Counted from the stretch's first letter, positions 54,256-64,000 are shown. The stretch: 64,000 bases of DNA from Pseudoalteromonas luteoviolacea B = ATCC 29581 (GCA_000333235.1 CAPN01000054.1:1-64000); one strand, 5' to 3'. Program-made: numbers and translations. Notes: a model not told the origin generated them from the sequence alone.

Positions 54256-54628
54256 AAATGCGTGACTTCAGCAAGAATTTACGGGCGGGGCACTGAATTG
54301 AAGTGTCATTATTCCCAATGATAAACTACGTTGATAATCCGCAAAAATACATCAAAGTTTACAAAGCTCGACCTTTGAAAGTTACTTATTATGCCTATGC
54401 TTTATTAAAAAGCCTTAATCAGAAACAACTATAACTACGGCTTTTTGCCTCAAACTGAACCTAATATACGACTCTGGATCACAGTGATTGAGGGTAACTA
54501 GGATATAAGCAACCGCTTCTACACTTTCTTACACAGCTGAAACAGTTTCCAACAACGGGCCAACAGACTCTCACAGGCAACCCCCGTAGAGTATTCCCTA
54601 ACAAAGCAAACATTGTCAGGGATTCACT
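54256..54628. other. Gap with interspersed-repeat relic and weak hairpin
   Basis: The 373-bp stretch starts with a repeat-like segment (54247-54280) similar to 4480-4515. At 54407-54446 aaaaagcc and ggcttttt could pair around a 24-nt loop, a weak terminator for the upstream small gene. The last 150 bp should carry the promoter of the beta-barrel gene, which has CAGGGA 6 nt before its ATG. No gene is seen. Confidence 0.5.
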
Positions 54629-55216
54629 ATGAACACTTTAAAGATCATTGCGTTATCAACCGTATTATTTGCGTCCAACCTAGCGTTGGCAAACAATGAC
54701 CATAAAATTGGGCTCGAGCTTCAAGGCGGCAACGCCACGTACAAATCATCTAGCCAAGATGGCGATGGCGTTAGCAGCGTTTATCTATATTACAGCTACC
54801 AATTTGATCCACTCTATTCTCTTGAAGTCGGTTTCATTCGAGGTGGAGAAAGTGAGAATTGGAACTGCACCGACATCAACGATTACAAAATCGAGTGTAA
54901 CAAAGAAAAATACGCATATTTTGGTTTAGGTGCGGACGAACTTAATTTTCACAACTTTGTTGTCGCAACACGAATGGAGTGGGATCTGACCACAAACAGT
55001 CATTTATACGCTAAAGCGGGCTTGCACCACTACGACTATAATATCCAGAAAAACAACTCAAATATCGCCAGTGAAAATGGCATTAGTTACTTGGTTGAAG
55101 GCGGTTGGGAATACCAGTGGCAGAACGGTATCGGCGCGAACATAGCACTGCGTCATGTCGATATGGGCCACCTAGATATTACAACGTGGGGCGCGGGGAT
55201 CAGTTATCGCTTTTAA
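54629..55216 (+). CDS. Small outer-membrane beta-barrel protein
   Basis: The 195-residue protein has a signal peptide (NTLKIIALSTVLFASNLALA) and then alternating hydrophobic/polar strands typical of an eight-stranded barrel: KIGLELQGGNATYK, VSSVYLYYSYQF, YSLEVGFIRGG, FVVATRMEWDL, HLYAKAGLHHYDY, ISYLVEGGWEYQW and TTWGAGISYRF. The C-terminal phenylalanine supports outer-membrane insertion. An extracellular loop contains two cysteines (NWNCTDINDYKIECNKE). It belongs to the porin-like beta-barrel class; function unknown. Its 3' end overlaps the convergent histidine kinase gene by 17 bp. Confidence 0.8.
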   Translation: MNTLKIIALSTVLFASNLALANNDHKIGLELQGGNATYKSSSQDGDGVSSVYLYYSYQFDPLYSLEVGFIRGGESENWNCTDINDYKIECNKEKYAYFGLGADELNFHNFVVATRMEWDLTTNSHLYAKAGLHHYDYNIQKNNSNIASENGISYLVEGGWEYQWQNGIGANIALRHVDMGHLDITTWGAGISYRF

Positions 55217-57404
55217 TTGGCTTCGACGCTATACGAATTTTAAGCCCACCTAATTGACTATGGTGGGCTTCAATTGTCCAACCTAATGATTCAATGATTT
55301 GTTGGCTAATTGAAAGACCTAATCCTGAGCCTCCAACGTCTCGTGCTCGTGAACTGTCACAACGATACATACGCTCAAATACCATCGTTAACTGAGCATC
55401 AGTCACACCTGGGTAGCTGTCTTCAATTGCTAAACTCCAACCATATTCTTTACGGAGTAAAGTGACTTTTATTTTGCCAGGCCCATCCGTATACATCAAA
55501 CTATTTTTCAAAATATTACCAATAACTTGCTTCAAACGACCAGGGTCCGCTTTAGTGAAAAGCGTATCGGATGGCAAGTTCAGATCCACGTGGATCCCCT
55601 TGTCATCAAACTGTGAATGAAAGTCAGCAATGACTTCAGAAATCAGCTGCACTAAATCAAACTCAATCTCCTCAAACTGAATTGCACCAGCATCAAATTG
55701 AGCCGATAGATAAATGTCTTTGATTAAATGATCAAGCTGCGACAACTTTGAATCTAAACGTACATAAGCCTTTGGCACATCGGGCTCTATGTTGTGTCTT
55801 AAACTTTCAACGATTAATTTTGATGCAGTTAAGGGAGTTCGCAATTCATGAGATACATCTGCAAACAATCGCTTTTTTTCACCAAGTGATTGCGCAACCA
55901 ACGTCGCTTTCATTTCAGATAAACGTTGTTTGTGCTGCGCCCGCCACACAATTAAGAGTCCTACAGCACCGACGAATGCCAATAAAACTGCCAGTAATGT
56001 GCGCTCCAGTTTTATATTATCTAAACGCGTAGATTGCAAGGCTTGTTCTTTTTCGGACAACTCGAGCGCACTGGCTTGGCGCGCAAACTCACTATTGAAT
56101 TTGAACTGTTCAAGCTGCTTTTCGGTGATTTCAGAATAAAGCGCTTGCAGTAAATCGTTATGTGCTTGCATGTCAGCAATAGAAGCCTCTAACTGACCTA
56201 ATTTATGATTTACTGATGCTCTTTTTTTTAACAATTTACTTCTTTCTTCTTTCCCTACTGAATCGTGGCTAAGTAAGGTATTGAGCGCACCTAATGCTTC
56301 TTTATGTCGACCACTCCTAATATTGATATCTACGATAGTCATGAGCACTAAATGCTCTGTTCGTTTAGCACCACTTTCGACCGCTAATGTGAGTGCTTCA
56401 TTCGCAACAGCTTGCGCCTCAGTAAATTCTCCTTTCGCCAAATGCAAAGATGCCAAAATGCTTAGCTGCCAACTCAAATCACTTTTAGACTGAGCTTCTT
56501 TGACTAACTTAATTCCCTCATCGACATAACGTTTTGCATTGGCAAACTCACCTAATGCAAGGCTAACTTGACTCAATTTACCTAAGCTATTTGCAACATG
56601 GAGCGGATTTCCCATACTACGGTCTATCGCTAGCGATTGCTGAAAGTATAAAAAAGCGAGGCTCAGCTTATTCGTATCTCGGTATAACTCACCTATATTG
56701 TATAATGCATCTGAAATGCCTTGTTGGTTTTGTCGAGCACGCTGAATCGCAAGTGAAGCTTCATATTCTTTATGTGCGGAATCAAAATCCCCCATGTAGT
56801 TATACACCACCCCTAGCGCATTATGACTGTCGGCAAGGCGAATTTGATCATTATGTTTGTTGAACAGCTGCTGCGCCTTTTTTAATAAGGCAACGGCTTG
56901 AGGATATTTTAACTCGTAACGAAAATTACGTGCTTCCCGCTCTAAAATGTTCGCCATCAACAACGAATCACTGTCTAAACCTATTAAGGTTTTAGCCCTA
57001 GTTAGTGCCTGAGTGCTCTCACTGTAATTCGAGGTGCTGTTTTTAATTACCCCGAGTAAATAAAAATGCGTCGCACTTAACTCTGCATTTTGAGTAACGT
57101 CTCCATAAGCAATAAGCTCCTGAACCAATTGCTCTGCTTCGCTAAGGCGACCTAAAGAAATGAGAGACCTAACTTTAAAAGTTTGCAATTGTTGCCAAAG
57201 CGAGCTGGACGGTTCTCGATTTGGAAAACGTTGCAATAACACCGAGTCCAAAGAATCGAGGGCTTGTTTAGGTTGGTGTAATAACTGAGATTCAAGCTGT
57301 GCAAAATCTAGCTCTGAAGGCTTAGCAATGCTAGGCCACAAAACTAATGTTGCCAATAACAACCAACTGCCTGATTTTATTAACCACATCACAGCGTGCG
57401 ACAC
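55200..57404 (-). CDS. TPR-containing sensor histidine kinase
   Basis: The 734-residue protein has a signal sequence, then about ten tetratricopeptide repeats in a periplasmic sensor region (about 60-430, e.g. SDALYNIGELYRDTNKLSLAFLYFQQSL). A membrane helix (about 475-492, LLAVLLAFVGAVGLLIVWRA) precedes the kinase core. The phosphorylated histidine is in DVSHELRTPLTASKL, the N box is VIGNILKNSLMYTDG, and G-box residues appear in GSGLGLSISQQIIESLG. All core elements look intact. No response regulator gene is adjacent, so it is an orphan kinase. The 3' end overlaps the beta-barrel gene by 17 bp. An inverted repeat lies 28-73 bp upstream of the start. Confidence 0.9.
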   Translation of the reverse strand: MSHAVMWLIKSGSWLLLATLVLWPSIAKPSELDFAQLESQLLHQPKQALDSLDSVLLQRFPNREPSSSLWQQLQTFKVRSLISLGRLSEAEQLVQELIAYGDVTQNAELSATHFYLLGVIKNSTSNYSESTQALTRAKTLIGLDSDSLLMANILEREARNFRYELKYPQAVALLKKAQQLFNKHNDQIRLADSHNALGVVYNYMGDFDSAHKEYEASLAIQRARQNQQGISDALYNIGELYRDTNKLSLAFLYFQQSLAIDRSMGNPLHVANSLGKLSQVSLALGEFANAKRYVDEGIKLVKEAQSKSDLSWQLSILASLHLAKGEFTEAQAVANEALTLAVESGAKRTEHLVLMTIVDINIRSGRHKEALGALNTLLSHDSVGKEERSKLLKKRASVNHKLGQLEASIADMQAHNDLLQALYSEITEKQLEQFKFNSEFARQASALELSEKEQALQSTRLDNIKLERTLLAVLLAFVGAVGLLIVWRAQHKQRLSEMKATLVAQSLGEKKRLFADVSHELRTPLTASKLIVESLRHNIEPDVPKAYVRLDSKLSQLDHLIKDIYLSAQFDAGAIQFEEIEFDLVQLISEVIADFHSQFDDKGIHVDLNLPSDTLFTKADPGRLKQVIGNILKNSLMYTDGPGKIKVTLLRKEYGWSLAIEDSYPGVTDAQLTMVFERMYRCDSSRARDVGGSGLGLSISQQIIESLGWTIEAHHSQLGGLKIRIASKPIKSDN

Positions 57405-57431
57405 TCTCTTTAAAAAATTAGTAAAAAGCGA

Positions 57432-57477
57432 CGACCACTAAAGTAATCGCTTTTCTATTGTAATACTCCAGTGGTCG
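57432..57477. repeat. Inverted repeat upstream of the histidine kinase gene
   Basis: cgaccact (57432-57439) recurs as agtggtcg (57470-57477), separated by 30 bp. It lies in the divergent promoter region between the kinase (-) and the alcohol dehydrogenase gene (+). It could be an operator. Confidence 0.45.
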
Positions 57478-57641
57478 ATAACCAAATCCTCTATCCTGAT
57501 CCCTCAGATATTTCAGAATGCTTTATCGGTATCTTAATTATAAATTATGGGGTAAATGTGAAGTAACCTACGCCTATTTATTCGAATGACTAACTGCGTT
57601 ATGGTAATCATTTCAACACATCAACATTTGGGCAAAAATCC

Positions 57642-58844
57642 ATGCAGTGGTTTTATCGAATTTACCACTTTATTTTAAAGTGTATTGTTATCGTTATTGG
57701 CTTACCAAATCCCAAGTTACATCAAGGAAAAGCTGGCCTAGAGACGGCTATTAATGCACTACAATTAACAAACGGTACATCCGTATTGTTAGTGACGGAT
57801 AGAGTCCTTATCCAGCTAGGAATTCCCAACCTCGTTATTGAGGCATTGAAAAACGTAAAATTAAATGTGGTCATTTTTGATGATGTGGAACCCAATCCTA
57901 CTTTAGACAACGTAGAAAAAGGTTTAGCGTGCTACCATCTAAATCAATGTCAAGCAATCATCTCTGTAGGTGGTGGCTCGGTGATGGATTGTGCAAAGTT
58001 TATTGGGGCACGTGTCGTAAAGCCGAATAAATCGCTATCCGAGCTAAAGGGCCTATTTAAAGTCTTAAAACATCTTCCGCCAAATATTGCAATCCCAACC
58101 ACCGCCGGAACGGGATCTGAAACAACGGTAGCCGCAGTAATAAACGACCCTAAAAACAAACTAAAATATGCCGCAACTGACTTCGCTCTAGTTCCTCATC
58201 ACGCGGTATTACTCAGTGAGCTGACCGTCAGCCTACCATCCCATATCACAGCAACTACCGCAATCGACGCACTAACACACGCAATTGAAGCCTTATTAAG
58301 TATTAATGCACTTCGTTATTCTGATGAACACGCTCTGCAAGCGTGTCAGCTCATTTTTGACAATTTACCACTCGCGCTAAATTCACCAAGCAACCTAGAT
58401 GCCCGCGCGAATCTATTGCTGGCTTCTCATTTAGCTGGACGAGCATTCACAAGAACCTCGGTGGGCTACGTTCACGCGCTTTCACACCAATTGAGCGCAC
58501 GTTATGGAACCCCCCATGGACTCGCAAATGCAGTATTGCTGCTACCTGTACTCAACTGGTATGGCGAAGCCATCTATCCTGTCTTGGCGAAAATTGCTCT
58601 CTATTGCAAATTAACACAACCCACTAGGACGCAAACAGAACAAGCAAAAGCCTTAATTCAACATATCGAAACCATGTTAATCAACGCACATATTCCTAAA
58701 CAACTCAGCGGAATTAACAGTCTAGAGATTGAAGATTTAGCAAAAAGTGCACTAAATGAAGCTCACCCTGACTACCCTGTACCAATCTTTATGAATTTAA
58801 CCGACTGCCAAAATCTCTTCATAAGCATCACCACTAGAGCTTAA
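57642..58844 (+). CDS. Iron-containing alcohol dehydrogenase family protein
   Basis: The 400-residue enzyme has the group III (Fe-ADH) fold: nucleotide-binding [14 protein letters not shown] (about 106-119), [16 protein letters not shown] (about 150-165), the metal-site region [16 protein letters not shown] (about 204-219), and [20 protein letters not shown] (about 284-303) with iron-ligand histidines. Substrate and direction are unknown. An N-terminal extension of about 20 hydrophobic residues ([19 protein letters not shown]) precedes the usual start. No clear ribosome-binding site is seen before the ATG. Its 3' end overlaps the convergent chemoreceptor gene by 11 bp. Confidence 0.88.
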   Translation: MQWFYRIYHFILKCIVIVIGLPNPKLHQGKAGLETAINALQLTNGTSVLLVTDRVLIQLGIPNLVIEALKNVKLNVVIFDDVEPNPTLDNVEKGLACYHLNQCQAIISVGGGSVMDCAKFIGARVVKPNKSLSELKGLFKVLKHLPPNIAIPTTAGTGSETTVAAVINDPKNKLKYAATDFALVPHHAVLLSELTVSLPSHITATTAIDALTHAIEALLSINALRYSDEHALQACQLIFDNLPLALNSPSNLDARANLLLASHLAGRAFTRTSVGYVHALSHQLSARYGTPHGLANAVLLLPVLNWYGEAIYPVLAKIALYCKLTQPTRTQTEQAKALIQHIETMLINAHIPKQLSGINSLEIEDLAKSALNEAHPDYPVPIFMNLTDCQNLFISITTRA

Positions 58845-60858
58845 AACGCTCAACGAGCGCGGTAAGGCGATGCGCGAACTCACTTAGTGATGCACTACCT
58901 TGGGTCATTTCCTGCATTGCATGTGCATTTACTTTTGCTGTGCTTTGCGCCTCATTCATAACGCCTTCGATACGTCGACAATCATTGGCTTGGCTATGCG
59001 CAGCATCACTTACCCGACTACTTAGCATCGTCACATTACTGAGCGCACTGGCTATTTGCGCCATTGCATTCACTAACGCATCACTTTGCGAAACACACAA
59101 TGCAGCATCATCTTTACCTGCACTAATCGCTTTTGCGGCGAGTTGAGTATCTTGTTGAAGTGCCGCTATCATTTGGTTAATTTCATTTGTTGAAGCTTGT
59201 GTCCGCGATGCAAGCGTCCTTACCTCATCGGCCACTACTGCAAATCCACGACCTTGCTCGCCTGCCCTTGCGGCTTCAATCGCCGCATTCAACGCGAGTA
59301 AGTTGGTTTGCTCGGCGATAGATGAAATGGTATCTAAAATACTGCCAATGTTCTGACTATGACCTGTCAATTTACTCATAATAGCGACAGCTTCATCCAT
59401 TCGATCACTTAATGAGTTAATGTGGGCTCGATTATCCGTGGCGATACGATTGACTTGTTGCCCTTCTTTTTCTGCATCATGAATACTATCAAGGCTGGTT
59501 TGCGATTCTTGACTCACTAACGTTGCACTGCTTGAAATTCGACTTGATAAATCCGTTGCGTCGCTCATTCGTTGTTGCTGCATATTCGCGTTTTTTGAAA
59601 TCTCTTCACTTTGCTGTAGTGAGGATTCTGATAATGTTTCCAATTCATGAACCTGCTCATTGATATTCTCAAGCAACCCTCTTAAGCTGTCTTTCACCTT
59701 GTTAATATTGTCAATAAGTTGCCCAAATTCATCATCTTGGCGCTTCGTCATTTGCCTAGAAAAATCCCCCGCGGCCAAAAAATCTAACATTTTATTGACC
59801 GCACGCAGTGGATTAAGCATGGCACGACTTGTCGAAACTGAAATAAAACCACCTAACACCACAAAAACAATAGCAAGCAACACTGCGGTGTTTTTAGCTT
59901 GATTAATCCGAGTTTCAGCTACGTCTTGGTAAAAATCGAATTGTGTTTTTGCACCAGCTTGTAATGCTTGAAGCGATGAGATAATCGTTTCAGCACTTGC
60001 TTCAGCCGATTGATAGGCGGAATCAACATTTTCAAGTGCCTGCAATTTTTCTTGTTGTGCTTGATATAGCGTGCCTGGGTTTCCTAACAAGGTCGTTATT
60101 TCTTCCATTGCACTTCGATAACGTAAGTTGATTTCCTCTAACGGTAAACCTTGGGCTTGCTGTTGCAGGTATTGATAGTTGCTTTGAATATTATCTAATA
60201 AAAAGCGCATATCATCCTGGTGCTGCACAACGTCAACATTGGTTAGCTGAGCAATGGCCTTCGCATTATTACCGAGTGTAAACAACATATCATCAATGCG
60301 CACGCCAGTCCCTGCCACTTCAGCTAACTGGCGCTGCTCCTGAGTCTCGACTAACTCAATATCGAGCATTGCATTGCTGGCTTCATTTTTCTCTGTAAAT
60401 AATGTGTCTACCAGTGTTTTTATTCGAATACGCTGCGCTTCCACCTGTAATTTTGCAGCAAACACTTTTTTACCCGCATTGATTAAATGAGTACTTTGTT
60501 CGATCGCGTCTTGTAGGTCTTCTTGCAAATTTGGCTTTTCACTAATCAATCTTTGTAAACTCGATTGTTGTGATTGATAACGCGCAACAAGATCAACAAA
60601 GGCAGATTGATCTTTTTCAAGTTCACTTTTTTGATTTTGACTGTAGGCTTGAGCAAGTAGCTTACTCAATTCTAGCTGTTGTAATTGCAATGCGTCTGCA
60701 GCACGTTGAACCGGCACTGCAACCTGCTTTACTTCATTATTCGCATATTGAATTTGTGTCAACGCAACAAACGCCAAAATGCACGCAAGTAAAAGTAAGC
60801 TTCCTAACGCCCCAAAACCTAGTGTAATCTTCTGTTTTATCGATAATTTTTTCAGCAT
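58834..60858 (-). CDS. Methyl-accepting chemotaxis protein
   Basis: The 674-residue receptor has TM1 (about 13-33), a long periplasmic helical sensor (about 35-325), TM2 (about 326-347, [18 protein letters not shown]), a HAMP domain and a signalling domain with the conserved hairpin tip [38 protein letters not shown]. The tip marks it as a standard chemoreceptor. The sensor domain is of a helical-bundle type; the ligand is unknown. There is no C-terminal pentapeptide for CheR docking. It ends in overlap with the alcohol dehydrogenase gene. Confidence 0.93.
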   Translation of the reverse strand: MLKKLSIKQKITLGFGALGSLLLLACILAFVALTQIQYANNEVKQVAVPVQRAADALQLQQLELSKLLAQAYSQNQKSELEKDQSAFVDLVARYQSQQSSLQRLISEKPNLQEDLQDAIEQSTHLINAGKKVFAAKLQVEAQRIRIKTLVDTLFTEKNEASNAMLDIELVETQEQRQLAEVAGTGVRIDDMLFTLGNNAKAIAQLTNVDVVQHQDDMRFLLDNIQSNYQYLQQQAQGLPLEEINLRYRSAMEEITTLLGNPGTLYQAQQEKLQALENVDSAYQSAEASAETIISSLQALQAGAKTQFDFYQDVAETRINQAKNTAVLLAIVFVVLGGFISVSTSRAMLNPLRAVNKMLDFLAAGDFSRQMTKRQDDEFGQLIDNINKVKDSLRGLLENINEQVHELETLSESSLQQSEEISKNANMQQQRMSDATDLSSRISSSATLVSQESQTSLDSIHDAEKEGQQVNRIATDNRAHINSLSDRMDEAVAIMSKLTGHSQNIGSILDTISSIAEQTNLLALNAAIEAARAGEQGRGFAVVADEVRTLASRTQASTNEINQMIAALQQDTQLAAKAISAGKDDAALCVSQSDALVNAMAQIASALSNVTMLSSRVSDAAHSQANDCRRIEGVMNEAQSTAKVNAHAMQEMTQGSASLSEFAHRLTALVERFKL

Positions 60859-61045
60859 ATGTTTTTATTTTTGTTCAGGTTCGACCAGTATGATACAAAG
60901 CTGTTAAAGAACTGACAACTTACTCTAAACATTTTTGCAATTAAGATTAATAAAAACATCGACCTGACCTTTTACAATTCGTAGCATTCGCGTTCATTCT
61001 TTTGATAAGCTTTGGTCTAATCTGAAAAAAACGCAAGAAATTAGC

Positions 61046-61501
61046 ATGAGAAAGCAAGCAATCGAGGAAGCCAAAGCCTTGTTAGATAACAGCGAAATTG
61101 GCGTGTTATCAACACATTCAAACAACATGAAAGGCTATCCATTTGGCTCTATGGTCCAATTGCTTAGTTTAGACAATGGAAACTTGGCGCTATTTATTAG
61201 CGACCTTGCACAACACACCAAAAACCTCAATCAAGACCCTAGATTGTCAATTACAGTACTCGATAAACAACAATTAGGTACGGCAAATGCACCAAGGATA
61301 ACGCTTGTCGGTAATGCTCAACAGCTTAAACGCTCGGATTCAAGTGACATTATCACTGCATTTTGCGATAAGTTCATCGATGCGCAACAATATGCTGAAC
61401 TGGGTGATTTTCATATTTGGGAAATTGAAATTGAACGCATTCGCTTTATTGGGGGGTTTGGCAAGATCTTTTGGTTAGAAAAAGCAGAATGGTATGCCTA
61501 A
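61046..61501 (+). CDS. Pyridoxamine-5'-phosphate-oxidase-fold protein, HugZ-like
   Basis: The 151-residue protein has the split-barrel flavin fold: AKALLDNSEIGVLSTHSNNMKGYPFGSMVQLL (about 10-41), LALFISDLAQHTKNLNQDPRLSITVLD, and a C-terminal IRFIGGFGKIFWLEKAEW. The terminal GGFGKIFWL segment resembles HugZ-type heme-utilisation proteins, but the separate heme-binding C-terminal domain of HugZ is missing, so this is a short version. Its cofactor is unknown. The gene ends 4 bp into the convergent kinase gene. Confidence 0.78.
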   Translation: MRKQAIEEAKALLDNSEIGVLSTHSNNMKGYPFGSMVQLLSLDNGNLALFISDLAQHTKNLNQDPRLSITVLDKQQLGTANAPRITLVGNAQQLKRSDSSDIITAFCDKFIDAQQYAELGDFHIWEIEIERIRFIGGFGKIFWLEKAEWYA

Positions 61502-62340
61502 TCACGCTGTAAATCGATGATGGACATAGTATGTTCATCATTAATTTTGACATGAAGATCAGCCCGAGTTGGCATCGACTGCAAAGCCCATTTTGTTAAT
61601 CGCTCAAAATGCGCGATAAACATTGCCATGTCGTCATCACTCATTCCCCTACCCATTTTTAACCGTAGCTGATGCTCTTGTTGTATTCGCCATTTTAGTA
61701 CATGTTCAAAGCTTGGCACCTCCAAGAAAATAGAATAGTCTGCAAATTGAAACCATGCCTGATAGTCGTCAGACAGAAACTGATTCACACGTTGGCGATA
61801 GACGCCATTACCATCTTGTGTTGCCTCAAGGCGATTAATTGCATCCGTTAACGCCATTTCAGGTTCAGGTGAAACACCAACACACCACCCTTCAAAAATC
61901 AAAACATCATAGTGCTCACTGGGGACAGATGACGTTGGATTATCCGTGCTTTTATCAAATCGGGGTAATACAATTGGCTTACCTCGTTTAAACTGGCGAA
62001 AGTCATCTAAACCCTTCATAACATCATGTGTGCCGGGAACACCCCGAGTTTTAAAGAGCGGATGATATTGACTCGCTAATGCAACTCGCTGTGCTGAAGA
62101 AAGGTAATAATCATCGAGTGACACTACACCTACACGCTGTTGATATTCATGGGTTAAATATAAACAAAGAAATTGTGCCAACGTCGATTTCCCTGAGCCT
62201 TGCGCTCCGGCAATAAAAACGATTGGCTTAGACTTTTCCTGATCAATGGATTGCCAACAGCGTGTGGCAATGCGTAACGCAACCTCTAGATAATTGACAC
62301 TTAAGTGCTGCTCATAAACGAAATTCTGCTGCCAATCCAT
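61498..62340 (-). CDS. P-loop kinase, D-glycerate 3-kinase / YggC-like
   Basis: The 280-residue protein has a Walker A AGAQGSGKST (about 46-55), then SLDDYYLSS and FKTRGVPGTHDVMKG, the signature of the plant-type D-glycerate kinase and uridine-kinase-like family. FEGWCVGVSPEPE and the C-terminal RMGRGMSDDDMAMFIAHFERLTKW-like helix follow. Phosphorylation of glycerate is the likely reaction; other small substrates are possible. The ATG at 62340 has AGG 8 nt upstream and is preferred to the one at 62352. It follows putP on the same strand, but the terminator at 62360-62382 separates them. Confidence 0.85.
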   Translation of the reverse strand: MDWQQNFVYEQHLSVNYLEVALRIATRCWQSIDQEKSKPIVFIAGAQGSGKSTLAQFLCLYLTHEYQQRVGVVSLDDYYLSSAQRVALASQYHPLFKTRGVPGTHDVMKGLDDFRQFKRGKPIVLPRFDKSTDNPTSSVPSEHYDVLIFEGWCVGVSPEPEMALTDAINRLEATQDGNGVYRQRVNQFLSDDYQAWFQFADYSIFLEVPSFEHVLKWRIQQEHQLRLKMGRGMSDDDMAMFIAHFERLTKWALQSMPTRADLHVKINDEHTMSIIDLQRD

Positions 62341-62355
62341 TATCAGCCTCATCCT

Positions 62356-62382
62356 ATAAAAAGAGCCGCGAACCGGCTCTTT
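62356..62382 (-). terminator. Terminator of putP
   Basis: aaagagcc/ggctcttt forms a perfect 8-bp stem with a 7-nt loop; on the minus strand TTTTTATAG follows. It lies about 95 nt beyond the putP stop. Confidence 0.85.
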
Positions 62383-62383
62383 C

Positions 62384-62476
62384 TTACCATCATACCCAAA
62401 TTACTCGACGATACCTGCTTCCGAGCTCAACCATGTTTTCAATACAAGGCACGCTATTGAAAGAAGGTTGGGTATA
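62384..62476. repeat. About 90-bp interspersed-repeat-like element
   Basis: The segment between putP and its terminator is bounded by tacccaa (near 62394) and ttgggta (near 62468), an inverted pair. Its inner part aaggcacgctattga resembles the segment near 4527. It has no coding potential. Confidence 0.4.
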
Positions 62477-63958
62477 TTAGCTTAGTTGTGACTTCACTTT
62501 ATTAAACGTATCTAAGATTTCTTGTCTTGGTGGCGGTGTTAGTAAACTCACAACAACAATCGCAACCGTGGCAACAATAAAGCCGGGCACTATCTCATAC
62601 AAAAAGCTGCTAAGTGATTGACCATCAATCGTCAGTGGTGCATAAATCCAGAACAACACCGTTCCAGCACCGCTTACCATTCCCGCTAATGCGCCATAAA
62701 AGTTCATCCGTGACCACATTAAACTAATAATCACTAGTGGACCAAATGCCGCGCCAAATCCAGCCCACGCATTACTAACTAAATCAAGAATGGTCGAATT
62801 ACGATCGTATGCAAGATAAATCGCCAATACTGCCACCAGCGCTACGCTCACACGACCAACAAACACCAGTTCTTGATCACTGGCCTTAGGACGTAAAAAG
62901 ATTTTATAAAAATCTTCTGTGAGTGAACTAGAGCTCACCAGCAATTGAGATGAAATCGTACTCATAATGGCCGCTAAAATCGCTGCTAATAAGAATCCAG
63001 CAATTAATGGATGAAATAAGAGCTCAGATAAAATCAAAAATATCGTTTCAGGATCTTCAACCACGATGCCTTTTTCTGCCGCATACGCCGCACCAAAAAA
63101 ACCGGTTGAAACGGCACCAAGCGCAGACACAATCATCCAGCTCATACCAATTCGACGCATTGTCGGCATATCTTTTACACTGCGAACCGACATAAATCGC
63201 ACAATAATATGTGGCTGACCAAAGTAACCAAAGCCCCAAGACATCGCCGAAATAATACCTAAAGCGGATCCGGCACCGATCCAACTCAGCATATCCGGAT
63301 TCAGTGATTTAAGCGTCGTCGATAACGGCGCATCAAGTAACGAATACGTAACCGTAGGAACGAGTATTAATGCAATAAACATAATACATCCCTGCACAAA
63401 GTCCGTTAAGCTCACCGCTAAGAAACCACCAAATAAAGTGTACAGCACAACCACACCTGTCGTAACGTAGAGCCCCGTCTCATAACTCATATTGAATGAG
63501 TTCTCAAATAACTTACCACCTGCAACAACGCCCGACGAGGTGTAAAGGGTGAAAAAGACAATAATCACTAACGCGGAAACAATACGTAGCAGATGCCCTT
63601 TGTCCTCAAAGCGATTAGCGAAATAATCTGGTATTGTTATTGAATCATTGGCCACTTCGGTATAAACCCGCAGGCGCGGTGCAACAATAAGATAGTTACA
63701 CCAAGCACCAATTACCAAGCCAATGGCAATCCAGGTTGAACTGAGCCCTGACACAAACATTGCGCCAGGTAAACCCATTAAGATCCAACCACTCATGTCC
63801 GATGCACCTGCTGACAGAGCTGCAACACTTGGCGGCAAACTGCGCCCGCCTAACATGTAACCCGACGCATCACTGGTTGATTTTTGATAAGCATAGAGAC
63901 CAATAGCTAACATAGCGATAAAGTAAGCGGCGAGTGAAATCAGAGTACCTGTTTCCAA
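62477..63958 (-). CDS. putP: Sodium/proline symporter
   Basis: The 493-residue transporter has 13 predicted membrane helices and the PutP signature YMLGGRSLPPSVAALSAGASDMSGWILMGLPGA (about 34-66). It also keeps GFGYFGQPHIIVRFMSVRS, STISSQLLVSSSSLTEDFY and NAWAGFGAAFGPLVI. It takes up proline with sodium. The start is a TTG at 63958: GGAGG lies 5 nt upstream, and the protein then begins METGTLISLAAYF like E. coli PutP. The frame is also open to a GTG at the very edge (64000), but that extension adds polar residues with no support. No putA is present in the window. Confidence 0.92.
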   Translation of the reverse strand: METGTLISLAAYFIAMLAIGLYAYQKSTSDASGYMLGGRSLPPSVAALSAGASDMSGWILMGLPGAMFVSGLSSTWIAIGLVIGAWCNYLIVAPRLRVYTEVANDSITIPDYFANRFEDKGHLLRIVSALVIIVFFTLYTSSGVVAGGKLFENSFNMSYETGLYVTTGVVVLYTLFGGFLAVSLTDFVQGCIMFIALILVPTVTYSLLDAPLSTTLKSLNPDMLSWIGAGSALGIISAMSWGFGYFGQPHIIVRFMSVRSVKDMPTMRRIGMSWMIVSALGAVSTGFFGAAYAAEKGIVVEDPETIFLILSELLFHPLIAGFLLAAILAAIMSTISSQLLVSSSSLTEDFYKIFLRPKASDQELVFVGRVSVALVAVLAIYLAYDRNSTILDLVSNAWAGFGAAFGPLVIISLMWSRMNFYGALAGMVSGAGTVLFWIYAPLTIDGQSLSSFLYEIVPGFIVATVAIVVVSLLTPPPRQEILDTFNKVKSQLS

Positions 63959-64000
63959 TTCTTCCTCCGTTGTTATTATTAAGATGGGGATGTTATTCAC

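Noticed and set aside
54407-54446. Strong terminator after the small membrane-protein gene
   Set aside because: The arms pair for 8 bp but the loop is 24 nt, so it is listed only as a weak possibility within the gap.
1-64000. CRISPR array, transposase or prophage genes
   Set aside because: No spaced identical repeats, transposase motifs or phage structural genes were found; the only mobility gene is the integrase at 12469.
63959-64000. N-terminal extension of putP to the window edge
   Set aside because: The TTG at 63958 has a strong GGAGG signal and matches the family start; the extension is polar and unlike PutP.

Overview
The window reads as a marine gammaproteobacterium of the Alteromonadales, most like Pseudoalteromonas. 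The clues are: moderate G+C; the block fimV-asd-pdxB-fabB with mnmC divergent; a motY/rnt divergent pair (a sodium-type polar flagellum protein beside RNase T); an ssrA tmRNA with tag ANDDNYALAA; a yfcL / ATP-NAD kinase / epmC group; fadIJ; and an imuA-imuB-dnaE2 mutagenesis cassette. This placement is inference from gene order and protein similarity, not from a database search.

Layout. 1-10 kb is core chromosome: the 5' part of fimV (cut by the window edge, with 84-bp acidic repeats), asd, pdxB and fabB on the minus strand, then mnmC (+), motY (-), rnt (+) and a FapA/DUF342 gene (-). At 11.9-14.3 kb, ssrA is followed by a tyrosine integrase and a translationally coupled gene of unknown function. 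This looks like a minimal or decayed integrative element in ssrA, and no right attachment site could be seen. 14.6-25.6 kb is accessory-like: a 5'-nucleotidase-type lipoprotein with a C-terminal LamG-like domain, a DUF5916 outer-membrane protein, a response-regulator diguanylate cyclase with a periplasmic binding protein, an NhaC-type antiporter, a divergent NRAMP-like transporter, and a TonB-domain gene split by a frameshift.

25.7-33 kb holds yfcL, an ATP-NAD kinase-like gene and epmC, a membrane PAS-GGDEF protein, and the fadIJ beta-oxidation operon with a FadR-like palindrome in its leader. 33.2-41.4 kb is one tightly packed operon: MoxR ATPase, DUF58, DUF4381, two VWA proteins (the second with TPR and a Gln-rich tail) and BatD, followed by an ECF sigma factor and a DUF3379 protein. 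41.6-45.8 kb carries a Tim44-like protein, a polysaccharide deacetylase, and a probable zinc-responsive divergent pair (His-rich AztD-like lipoprotein and DUF1826) around Zur-box-like sequence. 45.8-51.8 kb is the SOS mutasome imuA-imuB-dnaE2, divergent from a SRAP-family gene across a perfect LexA box.

51.8-64 kb mixes membrane proteins (long DUF417, EamA transporter, small unknown), a small beta-barrel, a TPR sensor histidine kinase without a linked regulator, an iron-type alcohol dehydrogenase, a chemotaxis receptor, a HugZ-like flavin-fold protein, a glycerate-kinase-like P-loop kinase and putP, whose TTG start is fixed by a strong Shine-Dalgarno. Apart from tmRNA no other RNA gene was recognised; no CRISPR array or intact insertion sequence was seen. 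Short degenerate interspersed repeats recur in several intergenic gaps.
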